This document shows, piece by piece, positions 33,438 to 42,734 of a DNA stretch of 64,000 nucleotides (position 1 is the first letter of the stretch; each line of letters starts with the position of its first letter). The position numbers and the translations under genes are program-made. This DNA is from Chitinophaga polysaccharea (GTDB lineage: Bacteria; Bacteroidota; Bacteroidia; Chitinophagales; Chitinophagaceae): NCBI RefSeq assembly GCF_902150045.1, contig NZ_CABFVU010000005.1, positions 186,001 through 250,000 on the forward strand, given 5' to 3'. The notes under the pieces were generated by a model that saw only the letters and a program-made list of their open reading frames with translations, was not told the DNA's origin and ran no database searches.

Positions 33438-35147
33438 TTATATCTCTCCCTTTTTCAATTGCTGTACCGCATAATCCACTGCTCTTGCCGTGAGCGCCAT
33501 ATACGTAAGCGATGGGTTTTGCGTGGAAGTAGACGTCATACATGCGCCATCGGTTACAAACACGTTGTTACATGCGTGCATCTGGTTCCATTTATTCAGC
33601 ATGGATGTTTTAGGATCCTTGCCCATACGCACACCGCCCATCTCGTGGATATCCAGTCCGGGCGCCTGTTTGGAATCGCTGGTTCGTATATTGGTAAATC
33701 CTGCTTTGGTATACATTTCGGTCATCTGCTCAAAGAAATCCTTCAGCATCTTTTCATCATTATCATCATAATCTACGTTGATATTGATCTGCGGAATACC
33801 CCATTCATCTTTCTTTTGTGTATCCAGTGTAACGGTGCTGATCTCTTTAGGGATCGTTTCGCCCATCATGTGGGAGCCAACGTACCAGGGACCTGTTTCG
33901 CTGTTAAACAGCTGGTCTTTCAGCGTTTTGCCAAACCCGTTGGTATTGGTATGAGAGCCCCTGCCGGAAGAAAATCCTGCTGCGTAGCCACGGAGGAAAT
34001 CGGTTTCCTGTTTGTGTACGTTGCGGAATCGTGGAAGGTAAGCGCTGGTAGGACGACGTCCGTCTGTAGTGGAATCTTTGAATCCTTCATACTGCCCGCC
34101 GATATGACCGCGGTAATTATGAAAGGCAAAGTATTTACCCAGTACGCCGCTATCGTTGCCCAGGCCGTTGGGAAAACGATGGGAGGTAGAGTTTAGCAGC
34201 AGTGCATTCGTATTTACTGCGGCAGCGTTTACGAAAATCACTTTCGCATAATACTCCATCATTTCTTTTGTATTGGTATCTATTACGCGTACGCCGGTAG
34301 CTTTTCCTTTTTGTTCATCATAAATAATGGAATGTACTACGGAAAAAGGACGCAGGGTAAGGTTGCCGGTTTTTTCCGCCCAGGGAATGGTAGAGGAGTT
34401 GCTGCTGAAATAGCCGCCAAACGGGCATCCACGCTGACAAAGATCTCTTTTCTGGCATTGCCCGCGGCCCTGGTCCAGGTGGATCTGCTGCGGCTGCGTT
34501 AAATGGGCGCAACGGGCGTAGATCACCTGCCGGTCTTTATAATTATCTTTTACAAAATCCTTGAAATAGTTTTCTACGCAGGAAAGCTCCATAGGGGGCA
34601 GGAATTCTCCATCGGGAAGGTGTGGTAAACCGTCTTTGTTTCCGGAGATACCCACAAATTTTTCTACGTAGCTATACCATGGGGCGATGTCTTTATAACG
34701 GATGGGCCAGTCGGTGGCGAAGCCGTCGCGGGCGGGACCTTCAAAATCGAAGTCGCTCCAGCGTTGTGTTTGCCGGGCCCACATCAGTGATTTACCGCCT
34801 ACCTGGTATCCCCTGATCCAATCGAATGGTTTGGGCTGACCATAAGGATGCTCGGTATCTTTCACAAAGAAGTGCATGGTATCTTCCTTATAGGCATAGC
34901 AGCGGCTAACCACCGGGTTGGCAGCCTTAATGACTTGCGGTACCTGGCCGCGGTGCGGGAATTCCCAGGGGAAACTGTTGGTGGTGGGATAGTCTTTCAG
35001 GTGTTTTACATCACGGCCTCTTTCCAGCACCAGTGTTTTCAATCCTTTTTCAGTGAATTCTTTTGCTGCCCATCCGCCGCTGATGCCGGAGCCGATAACA
35101 ATGGCGTCGAACGTACGGTTTTGCAGGCTGGTATTATCTTTACTCAT
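33438..35147 (-). CDS. GMC-family FAD-dependent oxidoreductase
   Basis: 569 residues. The FAD-binding AIVIGSGISGGWAAKE is at the N-terminus and IEVVNAA-like segments recur (VIFVNAAAVNTNALLL). A cysteine cluster (GQCQKRDLCQRGCPFGG) is found in gluconate/fructose dehydrogenase-like GMC enzymes. The C-terminal motif GVRMGKDP, NVFVTDGACMTSTSTQNPSL completes the fold; the usual catalytic His-Asn pair is represented by the Q/N of this region. The upstream gene (12-bp gap) encodes the matching small subunit. Together they likely oxidise a sugar or polyol in the periplasm; the substrate is unknown. Confidence 0.92.
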   Translation of the reverse strand: MSKDNTSLQNRTFDAIVIGSGISGGWAAKEFTEKGLKTLVLERGRDVKHLKDYPTTNSFPWEFPHRGQVPQVIKAANPVVSRCYAYKEDTMHFFVKDTEHPYGQPKPFDWIRGYQVGGKSLMWARQTQRWSDFDFEGPARDGFATDWPIRYKDIAPWYSYVEKFVGISGNKDGLPHLPDGEFLPPMELSCVENYFKDFVKDNYKDRQVIYARCAHLTQPQQIHLDQGRGQCQKRDLCQRGCPFGGYFSSNSSTIPWAEKTGNLTLRPFSVVHSIIYDEQKGKATGVRVIDTNTKEMMEYYAKVIFVNAAAVNTNALLLNSTSHRFPNGLGNDSGVLGKYFAFHNYRGHIGGQYEGFKDSTTDGRRPTSAYLPRFRNVHKQETDFLRGYAAGFSSGRGSHTNTNGFGKTLKDQLFNSETGPWYVGSHMMGETIPKEISTVTLDTQKKDEWGIPQININVDYDDNDEKMLKDFFEQMTEMYTKAGFTNIRTSDSKQAPGLDIHEMGGVRMGKDPKTSMLNKWNQMHACNNVFVTDGACMTSTSTQNPSLTYMALTARAVDYAVQQLKKGEI

Positions 35148-35159
35148 ACAATTAAATAG

Positions 35160-35711
35160 TTAGGCAAGCTTCCGGGTAATGGGTTTCAGTGGTACGCAAC
35201 CATGGTAACGTGCAGGTACCAGTTCATAAACATTTACTTTGGTAAGGAAATATTTGGAGCTGGTATACGCCTGGATGGTGAGGCGTTTGGTAGTGCGATA
35301 GAAAAAAGCGGCATCGTCCTTATCGTCTTTAGCGGCCTCAAAGCTTTTAAGCAGCTCCTCCCGTTGCGCCGGCGTGCTGTCAAGGAAGCTATGCCCGTTT
35401 AGTTTCTTACTGGCCTGTTCAAATGCTTTCATGCCGCTGAGCCATTTCTGCTGGTCTTCCTTTTTGTAGCAATCATCCATCATAATGAGCGTGAACAGGT
35501 GGGCGGACAGCTCTTTGGCGCCTGGTGTGGTAGTAGCGGGAATAATCGTTTCCACGAGTTCTGCCAGCATTTTTTCCTGGTCGCCGTCTACCGCAATATT
35601 CTTTAATGTTAGGGATGTTCTGCTGGTGTGTTGCAAACAGGCTGGCAATATGGCCATGCCGGCTGAAACATACAGCAGTTGCTTGAGCGCAGCTCTTCTT
35701 GTCACAGTCAT
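35160..35711 (-). CDS. Gluconate 2-dehydrogenase subunit 3-family protein
   Basis: 183 residues. The N-terminus TRRAALKQLLYVSAGMAILPACL combines a twin-arginine motif with a lipobox-like LPAC, so the protein is exported and perhaps lipidated. The body (MLAELVETIIPATTTPGAKE, FTLIMMDDCYKKEDQQKWLSGM) is the subunit-3 domain that accompanies GMC dehydrogenases and carries the Tat signal for the complex. It is first in a two-gene operon with the GMC gene. Confidence 0.9.
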   Translation of the reverse strand: MTVTRRAALKQLLYVSAGMAILPACLQHTSRTSLTLKNIAVDGDQEKMLAELVETIIPATTTPGAKELSAHLFTLIMMDDCYKKEDQQKWLSGMKAFEQASKKLNGHSFLDSTPAQREELLKSFEAAKDDKDDAAFFYRTTKRLTIQAYTSSKYFLTKVNVYELVPARYHGCVPLKPITRKLA

Positions 35712-35926
35712 TGATCGGAATTTTTTGTAATAAAACGGGAATTTATCGCCATTATTTTAGTCTTATAAACTGCAAAATCCTTATTTCCGGGCTTTCCGTG
35801 CCGGAAATAAAGACTAAATATAAACGAATCCGGGAGTTTTCACAATGTTTTTGTGGTGGCCGGTGAGGAGATCAGGTTCTCCCGCGGGTGTTGATGATCT
35901 GGCAGGTATTAAAGCGGGAACCGGTT

Positions 35927-36448
35927 TTATTTCACCCCTTTTTCAGGATTCCAGTTGCCACGCATTTTACGGATATAAAGGATCTGGCCAATATGATAGG
36001 CATTGTGCGTATTAATATTGGCAATAGTGGTGTATTGGGAAGACAGCTTCTTCTCATCCGTCTGTTCAATTGTTGTTTCCCAGGCGGTAAGTACGCTGTC
36101 GATCCGCTTAACCGAAGCTTCCCACTGCGCTGCTGTGGCCGGGGAGAAGGTGTCGTCGTTATTACCGTTGAACGCCGACTTTTCTTTCCCTTTAAACTTT
36201 TCCAGCTGGTCGAGGTTCCAGAAAGTAAGATGAGTCACCAATTGTGCAATAGAGTGGTTGCCGGAACTGTCTTTCCAGTTGGCCTGTTCCGGCGTAAGCC
36301 CTTCTATGGCTGTATTGACCGGTACAAACCATTCGGCCTTATTGTGGGTAGTGCGTAGCTGGTTTAGCAGTATGGATCTGATGGTAGCGGTTTGACTGTA
36401 ACCTGAAAAAGCCATTAACAGGAACGGGAGTACGAAAATAATTCTCAT
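35927..36448 (-). CDS. Exported DinB-like four-helix protein
   Basis: 173 residues. The signal peptide MRIIFVLPFLLMAFSGYSQ is followed by a DinB/YfiT-like four-helix bundle. Potential metal-ligand histidines occur in HSIAQLVTHLTFWN and NTHNAYHIGQILYIRK, in the usual three-His arrangement. DinB-fold proteins include thiol S-transferases and other metal enzymes; an exported copy is less common. The substrate is unknown and the gene stands alone. Confidence 0.85.
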   Translation of the reverse strand: MRIIFVLPFLLMAFSGYSQTATIRSILLNQLRTTHNKAEWFVPVNTAIEGLTPEQANWKDSSGNHSIAQLVTHLTFWNLDQLEKFKGKEKSAFNGNNDDTFSPATAAQWEASVKRIDSVLTAWETTIEQTDEKKLSSQYTTIANINTHNAYHIGQILYIRKMRGNWNPEKGVK

Positions 36449-36696
36449 AGCAGATGTTTGATGTGATTGGAGTTATTATTGGTTGAGGAACCAAATGTAA
36501 TATTTATTTGATTCCGGGCATGGGAATCACGATGATGTCATCTCACCGGCAAATGAAAAAAAAACACCGGTAACGTTCTCAATGAAAAAAAATAACCGGA
36601 TAGGTCAAAATATTATCTTTATTGGCATGGCCAAATACTACACACTACCCGCGCACTGGCAATAGCAAAGCGACCGGAGTAATTAAATAACCAAGC

Positions 36697-38022
36697 ATGA
36701 AACAACATACAGCTACTGTAGCAGCAGGATCCCTTAGCCGGCGCGATACCGTGATATCGATACTCATTGTGGGTTTATTGTTTTTTGTATTCGGGTTTGT
36801 GACCTGGGTGAACGCTATACTGATACCGTATTTCAAGATTGCCTGTGAACTGAGCAATTTCCAGTCGTACCTGGTGGCCTTTGCGTTCTATATCTCTTAC
36901 TTTTTTATGTCCGTGCCGGCCTCCTACCTGCTGAAGGCGGTGGGTTTCAAGAAGGGAATGATGATAGGGTTCTGGGTAATGTCGATGGGCGCGCTGATCT
37001 TTATACCGGCAGCATATACGCGTACTTACGAGATCTTCCTGGCGGGACTGTTTATCATAGGGCTGGGGCTGGCCGTGCTGCAAACGGCGGCAAACCCGTA
37101 CATCACCATCCTTGGACCCAAAGAGAGTGCGGCTGCGCGTATCAGCATTATGGGCATCTGTAACAAGGGTGCGGGCATTGTGGCGCCGCTGATCTTTGCA
37201 GCGGTGATACTGAAAGCCACGGACGGCGACCTGTTCAAAGAGCTGGCCCATATGAGCGGCGATGCGCGCAACGAGGTGCTGGATGCCCTGATAAGAAGGG
37301 TAATAGTGCCTTATGCGGTGGTATCGGTGGTATTGTTTGGACTGGGATGTTTGGTTCGCTTATCTCCCTTGCCGGAAATTGATACAGAGCATGAAGATGC
37401 CGCCGTGGCCAGCGCCAATGCGGGCAAAACCAGCATTTTCCAGTTTCCCCACCTGATCCTCGGGGCGCTGGCAATATTTTTACATGTAGGCACGCAGGTA
37501 GTGGCTATAGATACCATAATCGGTTATGCCGGCTCTATGCATATTCCATTGCTGGAAGCAAAAACGTTCCCGTCCTATACATTATTTGTTACCATTTGCG
37601 GCTACCTGCTGGGCATATCGCTGATCCCGCGGGTGATCAGCCAGGCCAATGCCCTGAGGATATGTACTGTTCTCGGTGCATTATTTACGCTGGGCATCAT
37701 TTACCTGCACGGCGAAGTGCGGTTCCTGGGCCATGTAACGGATATTTCCATCTGGTTCGTGGTATTGCTGGGATTTGCCAATTCGCTGGTGTGGGCGGGT
37801 ATCTGGCCGCTGGCCCTGGATGGGCTGGGGAGATTTACCAAACTGGGCGCATCTGTAATGATCATGGGCTTATGCGGCAATGCCATGCTGCCGGTAGTGT
37901 ACGGGCTGGTAGCAGACATATACAATGTACGGCTGGCTTACTGGGTATTGTTTCCCTGTTATCTCTACCTGGTATTCTACGCGTTTTATGGTTATAAACT
38001 GAGAAGCTGGAGCAAACAGTGA
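36697..38022 (+). CDS. Sugar MFS transporter, FucP/GluP type
   Basis: 441 residues, 12 membrane helices. The clade is marked by FFVFGFVTWVNAILIPYFK, NFQSYLVAFAFYISYFFMSVPA, LQTAANPYITILGP and AARISIMGICNKGAGIVAP. Members carry L-fucose, glucose/galactose or N-acetylglucosamine with protons. The next gene, an M20 amidohydrolase, is 66 bp downstream with its own likely start region. This carrier is 5.7 kb from the fucose locus and its promoter lacks the paired AGTCAA boxes, so the substrate is left open. Confidence 0.92.
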   Translation: MKQHTATVAAGSLSRRDTVISILIVGLLFFVFGFVTWVNAILIPYFKIACELSNFQSYLVAFAFYISYFFMSVPASYLLKAVGFKKGMMIGFWVMSMGALIFIPAAYTRTYEIFLAGLFIIGLGLAVLQTAANPYITILGPKESAAARISIMGICNKGAGIVAPLIFAAVILKATDGDLFKELAHMSGDARNEVLDALIRRVIVPYAVVSVVLFGLGCLVRLSPLPEIDTEHEDAAVASANAGKTSIFQFPHLILGALAIFLHVGTQVVAIDTIIGYAGSMHIPLLEAKTFPSYTLFVTICGYLLGISLIPRVISQANALRICTVLGALFTLGIIYLHGEVRFLGHVTDISIWFVVLLGFANSLVWAGIWPLALDGLGRFTKLGASVMIMGLCGNAMLPVVYGLVADIYNVRLAYWVLFPCYLYLVFYAFYGYKLRSWSKQ

Positions 38023-38088
38023 TATGCTTTCATGCGGTTTGACCGGATAAAAAATTGTATACTTGAAGTTTATAAAAACTTCTGCCAC

Positions 38089-39276
38089 ATGCTTAAAGAG
38101 AGAATCCGGCAATTAGCCAGCGAGCTGCTGGAGGAGGCAACGGCCAACCGTCGCCATCTGCATACCCATCCAGAGCTTTCATACCAGGAATACCAGACGG
38201 CGGTTTTTATTGAGAACCGGTTGCATTCTCTTGGGATCCCTTATGAAAGGATGGCTGATACAGGTATTGTTGCTTTATTGCAGGGAGGGCGGGAGCCGTC
38301 GGATAAAGTGGTGGCCCTGCGGGCCGATATTGACGCCCTGCCTATCGTGGAGCTGAACGAAGTGCCCTATCGTTCCAGGAACCAGGGCGTTATGCATGCC
38401 TGCGGGCATGATGTGCATACGGCGTCTTTACTGGGCGTGGCGGGCATCCTGAGCCGGATGAAGGAAGAGTTTTCCGGGACGGTGAAGTTTATTTTCCAGC
38501 CGGCGGAAGAAGTGATCCCCGGCGGGGCCAGCCTGATGATCAAGGCCGGGGTACTGGAAAACCCGCGGCCACATCATATCCTGGGGCAGCATGTAATGCC
38601 GGAGCTGCCTGTAGGCAAGGTAGGCTTCCGTTCCGGGCGCTATATGGCCAGCAACGACGAGATCTCCATTACGGTGAGAGGAAAAGGGGGGCATGGGGCT
38701 ATGCCGCACCTGGGCATCGACCCGGTGGTGATTGCCTGCCATATGGTGATAGCGTTGCAGCAGATTGTAAGTCGCCGGGCCAACCCGTTGCTGCCATCTG
38801 TACTGAGCTTCGGAAAAATGCATGCCAACGGGGCCAGTAATGTGATCCCCGATGAAGTGAAGCTGGAAGGGACTTTCCGCTCGCTGGACGAAACCTGGCG
38901 CAGTGCGGCGCATGAGAAAATTAAAAAAATGGCCATCTCCATAGCAGAAAGTATGGAAGGCTCCTGTGATATTAAAATAGAAAGAGGATATCCTGTGCTG
39001 ATCAACGAGGATAAGCTGACGGCAGCAAGCAGGGGGCATGCGGTGGATTACCTGGGGGAAGAACTGGTGGAAGACCTGGACATCTGGATGGCGGCGGAAG
39101 ATTTTGCCTCCTATTCCCAGGTGGCCGATGCCTGCTTTTACCGCCTGGGCGTTCGCAATGAAAACAGGGGAATTGTTTCCGGTTTACATACCGCTACTTT
39201 TGATGCCGATGAAAAAGCGCTGGAAACCGGCGCTGGCCTGATGTCTTATCTCGCTCTGAAAACATTGGGTAATTAA
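38089..39276 (+). CDS. M20-family amidohydrolase (N-acyl amino acid deacylase-like)
   Basis: 395 residues from the ATG at 38089; a frame from 38032 has no homology. Metal-site residues are C105, H107, D108 and H110 in HACGHDVH, and E140/E141 in QPAEEV; the dimerisation lid contains GGHGAMPH. Members (hippurate hydrolase, YxeP/AmaA types) split N-acyl amino acids. No signal peptide, so cytoplasmic. It follows the FucP-type transporter on the same strand and may share its transcript; a hydrolysis step on an N-acylated sugar or amino acid brought in by that transporter is possible but unproven. Confidence 0.9.
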   Translation: MLKERIRQLASELLEEATANRRHLHTHPELSYQEYQTAVFIENRLHSLGIPYERMADTGIVALLQGGREPSDKVVALRADIDALPIVELNEVPYRSRNQGVMHACGHDVHTASLLGVAGILSRMKEEFSGTVKFIFQPAEEVIPGGASLMIKAGVLENPRPHHILGQHVMPELPVGKVGFRSGRYMASNDEISITVRGKGGHGAMPHLGIDPVVIACHMVIALQQIVSRRANPLLPSVLSFGKMHANGASNVIPDEVKLEGTFRSLDETWRSAAHEKIKKMAISIAESMEGSCDIKIERGYPVLINEDKLTAASRGHAVDYLGEELVEDLDIWMAAEDFASYSQVADACFYRLGVRNENRGIVSGLHTATFDADEKALETGAGLMSYLALKTLGN

Positions 39277-39441
39277 TGGAAGCGTTGGCGCCACTCTTAT
39301 TATTTTGTTAACTACCGGTTAAGGCCTGCTGATTTCATGCATTCACGGGGAATAATAATGCGTTCACGAAATAAGGAGGGCAACTAACGGCCATGAATAT
39401 ATCTTTGTACCAGGTTTTTCATAGGATATGGTTAAAATATT

Positions 39442-39470
39442 AAGGGGGAGGTAGTCTTGCCACCCCCTTT
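39442..39470 (+). terminator. Terminator downstream of the M20 gene
   Basis: AAGGGGGAGG and CCACCCCCTT form a 10-bp stem with one A-A mismatch around TAGTCTTG, followed by a short T tract. It lies 165 bp beyond the M20 stop; nothing else is seen in 39277-39441. Confidence 0.6.
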
Positions 39471-39521
39471 ATTTATGTATACTACAGAGAAGAAATAAAA
39501 TCTTATTTATCTTCGCGCCCT

Positions 39522-40622
39522 ATGTCAGGGATTACAAATTCTATTGATATTATTATTCCCACTTTCCGGCTGGATGAGCAATATTTGCTTCCACTGATCC
39601 ATTTGCCCAAACCCGGCGGATGGAAATTCAATTATTATATTATTGCAGACAACCCGGATGTGAAGCCTGGCGCGGAGTTGCAGAGGTTGGCGCGGGAAGG
39701 CGTGATACAGTTATTTATAAATCCTGAAAACAGGGGTCCTGGCGAAACCCGCAATACCGGGATTGAAGCGGGAAGCGGAAGCTGGATCTTATTCCTGGAT
39801 GATGATATTGTGGCAGATGATGATCTGCTGTTCCGGTACGCAGATGCCATCGAAGCGCAACAGGTTGCAATTGGTTTTATAGGGTTAACAGATTTCCCGG
39901 CTCCCCTAAATGCCTTTACACGTGCGCTGGATGCTGCCGGGCTTACCAGTATTTTTACTATTGCCCGGAAAAAGGAACAGTTCAAATGGGGCGTGACTGC
40001 CAATATCATGTATAATCGCAACGCCTTGCAGGACCTGCGTTTTTCGCCGGAGCTGTCGGCTATTGGCGGGGGAGAGGATATTGACCTGGGAGCAAGGATA
40101 AGTATGCTGCATAATACGCAGTTCACCTGTGTGAAAGAGGCGCGTGTTACCCATCCGTGGTGGAATAACGGGCAGCCGCATTACGACCGTTTTACCCGTT
40201 ATGGCGCGGGCATGGCCATGTTGTTGCCCCGGTTTAAAGCATTTAACTGGTATGCTTTCCCCAATCCTGTAGAGGGACTGCTGTTGGCTTTACTATGTGC
40301 GCCTTTGTTCTTTATATTTCTCAGCTGGCAGAAATGGCTGATCCTTTTGGCCGCTATTCCTTTTATTGATATGGGGACTAATTATATAAGGGCTGCAGGT
40401 ATGGGTTACCGTGATCCCAAAGTGGCTTACTATATGACCATGCTGCGGTGCAGCAATGAATGGGGAATGCTTAAAACCCTTATAGGGCGGGGGGATGCAG
40501 GTTATTTTATGCGGCGTATCAATGTTGATTTTACGCGGCCCCGTCATTTCCGTACCAACCGCTGGAGGATCATCAAACTGGTGATCTATCTTATTTTATT
40601 ATCGTTACTCATCTTCATATAA
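39522..40622 (+). CDS. Membrane-attached glycosyltransferase family 2
   Basis: 366 residues. The GT-A core has DIIIPTFRLDEQYLLPLI, GPGETRNTGIEAGSGSW and the metal motif ILFLDDDIVADD, and later GGGEDIDLGARI, the ED-type acceptor motif. Two hydrophobic stretches follow (LLLALLCAPLFFIFLSW and LVIYLILLSLLIFI), the second at the C-terminus, so it is anchored in the inner membrane. A sugar-transfer step in surface glycan synthesis is likely. Single gene. Confidence 0.9.
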   Translation: MSGITNSIDIIIPTFRLDEQYLLPLIHLPKPGGWKFNYYIIADNPDVKPGAELQRLAREGVIQLFINPENRGPGETRNTGIEAGSGSWILFLDDDIVADDDLLFRYADAIEAQQVAIGFIGLTDFPAPLNAFTRALDAAGLTSIFTIARKKEQFKWGVTANIMYNRNALQDLRFSPELSAIGGGEDIDLGARISMLHNTQFTCVKEARVTHPWWNNGQPHYDRFTRYGAGMAMLLPRFKAFNWYAFPNPVEGLLLALLCAPLFFIFLSWQKWLILLAAIPFIDMGTNYIRAAGMGYRDPKVAYYMTMLRCSNEWGMLKTLIGRGDAGYFMRRINVDFTRPRHFRTNRWRIIKLVIYLILLSLLIFI

Positions 40623-40637
40623 CTAATTATAAAAACA

Positions 40638-40661
40638 AAGGCCCGGCATATACCGGGCCTT
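40638..40661. terminator. Bidirectional terminator
   Basis: AAGGCCCGG and CCGGGCCTT form a perfect 9-bp stem around CATATA, between the convergent glycosyltransferase and RidA genes. Confidence 0.8.
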
Positions 40662-40665
40662 CGCT

Positions 40666-41055
40666 TTATTTTACTGCGGTAGCTTCAAATTCAATTTTCA
40701 ATGTTTCAAAGAGGGTTTTCACCTCAAATAAAGTAGTGGCCTGTTTAATGCCATGCTTTGCAATCCAGGCCTGGAATATATCAAAGCAGCTGAAAAATTC
40801 TGCAAACGAAGTGGTGTAAACGTTTAACCGCACGATGTTCCCGCATTGATAACCGGCTTCGCTGATCACGCGTTCCAGGTTTTGAAGCGCCAGTATTATC
40901 TGGGTTTTCATATCAGCGGTGCTTGATTTTCCATCGGCTTCCACGGCCGCCTGGCCTGCACAATAAAGCGTACTTTCCACGTTCTTTACTTCAACGCCCT
41001 GCACATAGCTCCGCTGATCCTGCCATTGCCAGGGATTAATGATCCTTTTTTCCAT
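40666..41055 (-). CDS. RidA/YjgF-family protein
   Basis: 129 residues from the ATG at 41055 (MEKRIINPWQW); the frame upstream overlaps the promoter and has no homology. The RidA fold is recognised by STLYCAGQAAVEADGK, TQIILALQNLERVISEAGYQ and VRLNVYTTSFAEFF. Canonical RidA removes reactive enamines or imines made by PLP enzymes. The usual substrate-binding Arg near the C-terminus is not evident (the end is KTLFETLKIEFEATAVK), so this belongs to another RidA subfamily whose activity is uncertain. A Crp/Fnr regulator gene lies 99 bp upstream on the same strand. Confidence 0.88.
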   Translation of the reverse strand: MEKRIINPWQWQDQRSYVQGVEVKNVESTLYCAGQAAVEADGKSSTADMKTQIILALQNLERVISEAGYQCGNIVRLNVYTTSFAEFFSCFDIFQAWIAKHGIKQATTLFEVKTLFETLKIEFEATAVK

Positions 41056-41154
41056 GTTATTGATTTTTTGTTCGTAGCGCTGCAGGCACGGTTTGATTAA
41101 AAAATTGTACACTGCAAAGATGAGCACAATGCGCTGCTTTTTGTGTGACAAACA

Positions 41155-41730
41155 TCACTTTTCCGAAGAGCGGTAAAGCCTGCTGAGCGTTTCGCGCGAT
41201 ACGCCAAGATAGGCTGCCAGCAATGTTTTGGGCACTCTCTGGTACAGCGATGGATAATGTTTGAGCAGTTGTTCGTACCGCTCTTTTGCGTTGGAAGTTA
41301 GGAAAGATAAGATGCGGCGCTGGGCGCCGATATGACCTGCATTTGATTTTTCCAGGAAGAAGTGCTCCATCTTCCGGATACCCGCGCACAGTGCTTTATA
41401 ATGTTCCAGCGAAAGGCAATATACTGTCGTATCCTCCATGCATTGCAACGACATGGAGGCTTTTGTTTGCGTGAACCAGGCCAGGGAATCCGTTTCCCAC
41501 CAGTCTTCCATGGCGAAGGAAACAATGTGCTGTTTCCCCTGGTCATCGCTATAAGATAACATTAACAACCCCGAGATCACGAAATAAATATACTTTACGC
41601 TTTCGCCCTTCTGGATAATGAGCTCCCGTTTTTTATAATTTTTTACCGTGAAATGTTCAGACACAAATTCAAATTCCTGGTCGCTAAGCGGTACTATTTT
41701 TTCTATATGTGCGCGTAATTTTTCTTCCAT
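41155..41730 (-). CDS. Crp/Fnr-family transcriptional regulator
   Basis: 191 residues. An N-terminal cyclic-nucleotide-binding-like jelly roll (about 20-115: KRELIIQKGESVKYIYFVISG, VSFAMEDWWETD) and a C-terminal winged helix (TLLAAYLGVSRETLSRLYR) are present. Residues needed for cAMP binding are not conserved and no Fe-S cysteines are visible, so the ligand is unknown. This short type is common in Bacteroidota and often controls the adjacent gene; here that could be ridA-like. Confidence 0.92.
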   Translation of the reverse strand: MEEKLRAHIEKIVPLSDQEFEFVSEHFTVKNYKKRELIIQKGESVKYIYFVISGLLMLSYSDDQGKQHIVSFAMEDWWETDSLAWFTQTKASMSLQCMEDTTVYCLSLEHYKALCAGIRKMEHFFLEKSNAGHIGAQRRILSFLTSNAKERYEQLLKHYPSLYQRVPKTLLAAYLGVSRETLSRLYRSSEK

Positions 41731-41917
41731 TTGCGGTTTTTATTGCCCCTTGCTATCACACCAGCGGCGGACCGTTTTTATAAGGATATCAAGGCCGCTT
41801 TTGGCCGGTTCCGGCTGGGATTCAAACCAAATATCAATATCAGGGGCATAACAAGATTATGAGGGCCTGAAATTAAGTAATTTTGTTATCTTCCTTTCCT
41901 GCGTTAAAATTTCCTGC

Positions 41918-42673
41918 ATGAAGAAGGTGCTGTTGCCACTGCCCGATTATGGTTTTGATCCTGCTGAAACTGCTATACCCTGGTTGCTGCTGACCGCAAA
42001 AGGGTACGAGGTGCAATTTGCCACACCGGGCGGTTACAGTGCCATGGCCGACCTGCGGGTATTGAGGGGAGAGGGATTGGGTATATGGAAATGGTTGCTG
42101 CAGGCCAGGGAAGATGCTGTAATGGCTTATCAACGTATGTCGAACAGTGAGTCTTTTTGCACGCCTTTAAAATATACGGAGATCCGGGCGGAGGATTATG
42201 ATGCGTTGCTGTTGCCCGGGGGGCACGACAAAGGCATGATTCCCTATCTTGAATCAGCTTTATTACAACAGGTGGTTGCCAGTTTTTTTACAGATGGGAA
42301 GCCGGTGGCGGCTATCTGTCATGGTACAGTGCTGGCTGCACGAAGCAGGCACCTGCAAACAGGGAAATCTGTGTTGCATTCCTATAAAACCACCGCCCTG
42401 CTGGCCATCCAGGAACGGATGGCCTATCAGCTTACCCGTTGGTGGCTTAAAGACTATTATCTCACTTACCCGGTAACAGTACAGTTGGAAGTAACGGCTG
42501 CGCTGGCAACTCCCCGGCAGTTTATCCGCGGTCCGCTGCCACTGCGGAGGGATGATGCCCGGCATCCGGGGCGGGGCTTCATTGTACGTGACCGGAACTA
42601 TCTTTCTGCCCGCTGGCCGGGCGATGCATATCGCTTTTCCGCCGCATTCATTGATATGCTGGAGCATGCTTAG
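41918..42673 (+). CDS. DJ-1/PfpI (class I glutamine amidotransferase-like) protein
   Basis: 251 residues. The DJ-1/PfpI core has MKKVLLPLPDYGFDPAETA, the acidic AEDYDALLLPGGHDKGM and the nucleophile elbow AICHGTVLAAR with its Cys and His. The length exceeds the usual 180-230 through an extra C-terminal part (RHPGRGFIVRDRNYLSARWPGD). Members are glyoxalases, chaperones or amidases; the specific activity is unknown. A TAATTTTG -7 box is visible at 41878-41885. Confidence 0.85.
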   Translation: MKKVLLPLPDYGFDPAETAIPWLLLTAKGYEVQFATPGGYSAMADLRVLRGEGLGIWKWLLQAREDAVMAYQRMSNSESFCTPLKYTEIRAEDYDALLLPGGHDKGMIPYLESALLQQVVASFFTDGKPVAAICHGTVLAARSRHLQTGKSVLHSYKTTALLAIQERMAYQLTRWWLKDYYLTYPVTVQLEVTAALATPRQFIRGPLPLRRDDARHPGRGFIVRDRNYLSARWPGDAYRFSAAFIDMLEHA

Positions 42674-42734
42674 AGTGCTTACCTAAAGTATATCGCCTCA
42701 TATCCGTCGGCCGCATTGTAGTAAATTTGTGCCC

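Noticed and set aside
33417..34196. 259-codon open frame on the plus strand
   Set aside because: Antisense to the GMC oxidoreductase, which has clear motifs; no recognisable family.
36603..36625. AGTCAA-like sequence (GGTCAAAATATT) upstream of the FucP-like gene, as a third fucose-regulon site
   Set aside because: Only one half-site, no partner 21 bp away, and it lies only a few bases from the nearest -7-like sequence instead of 37.
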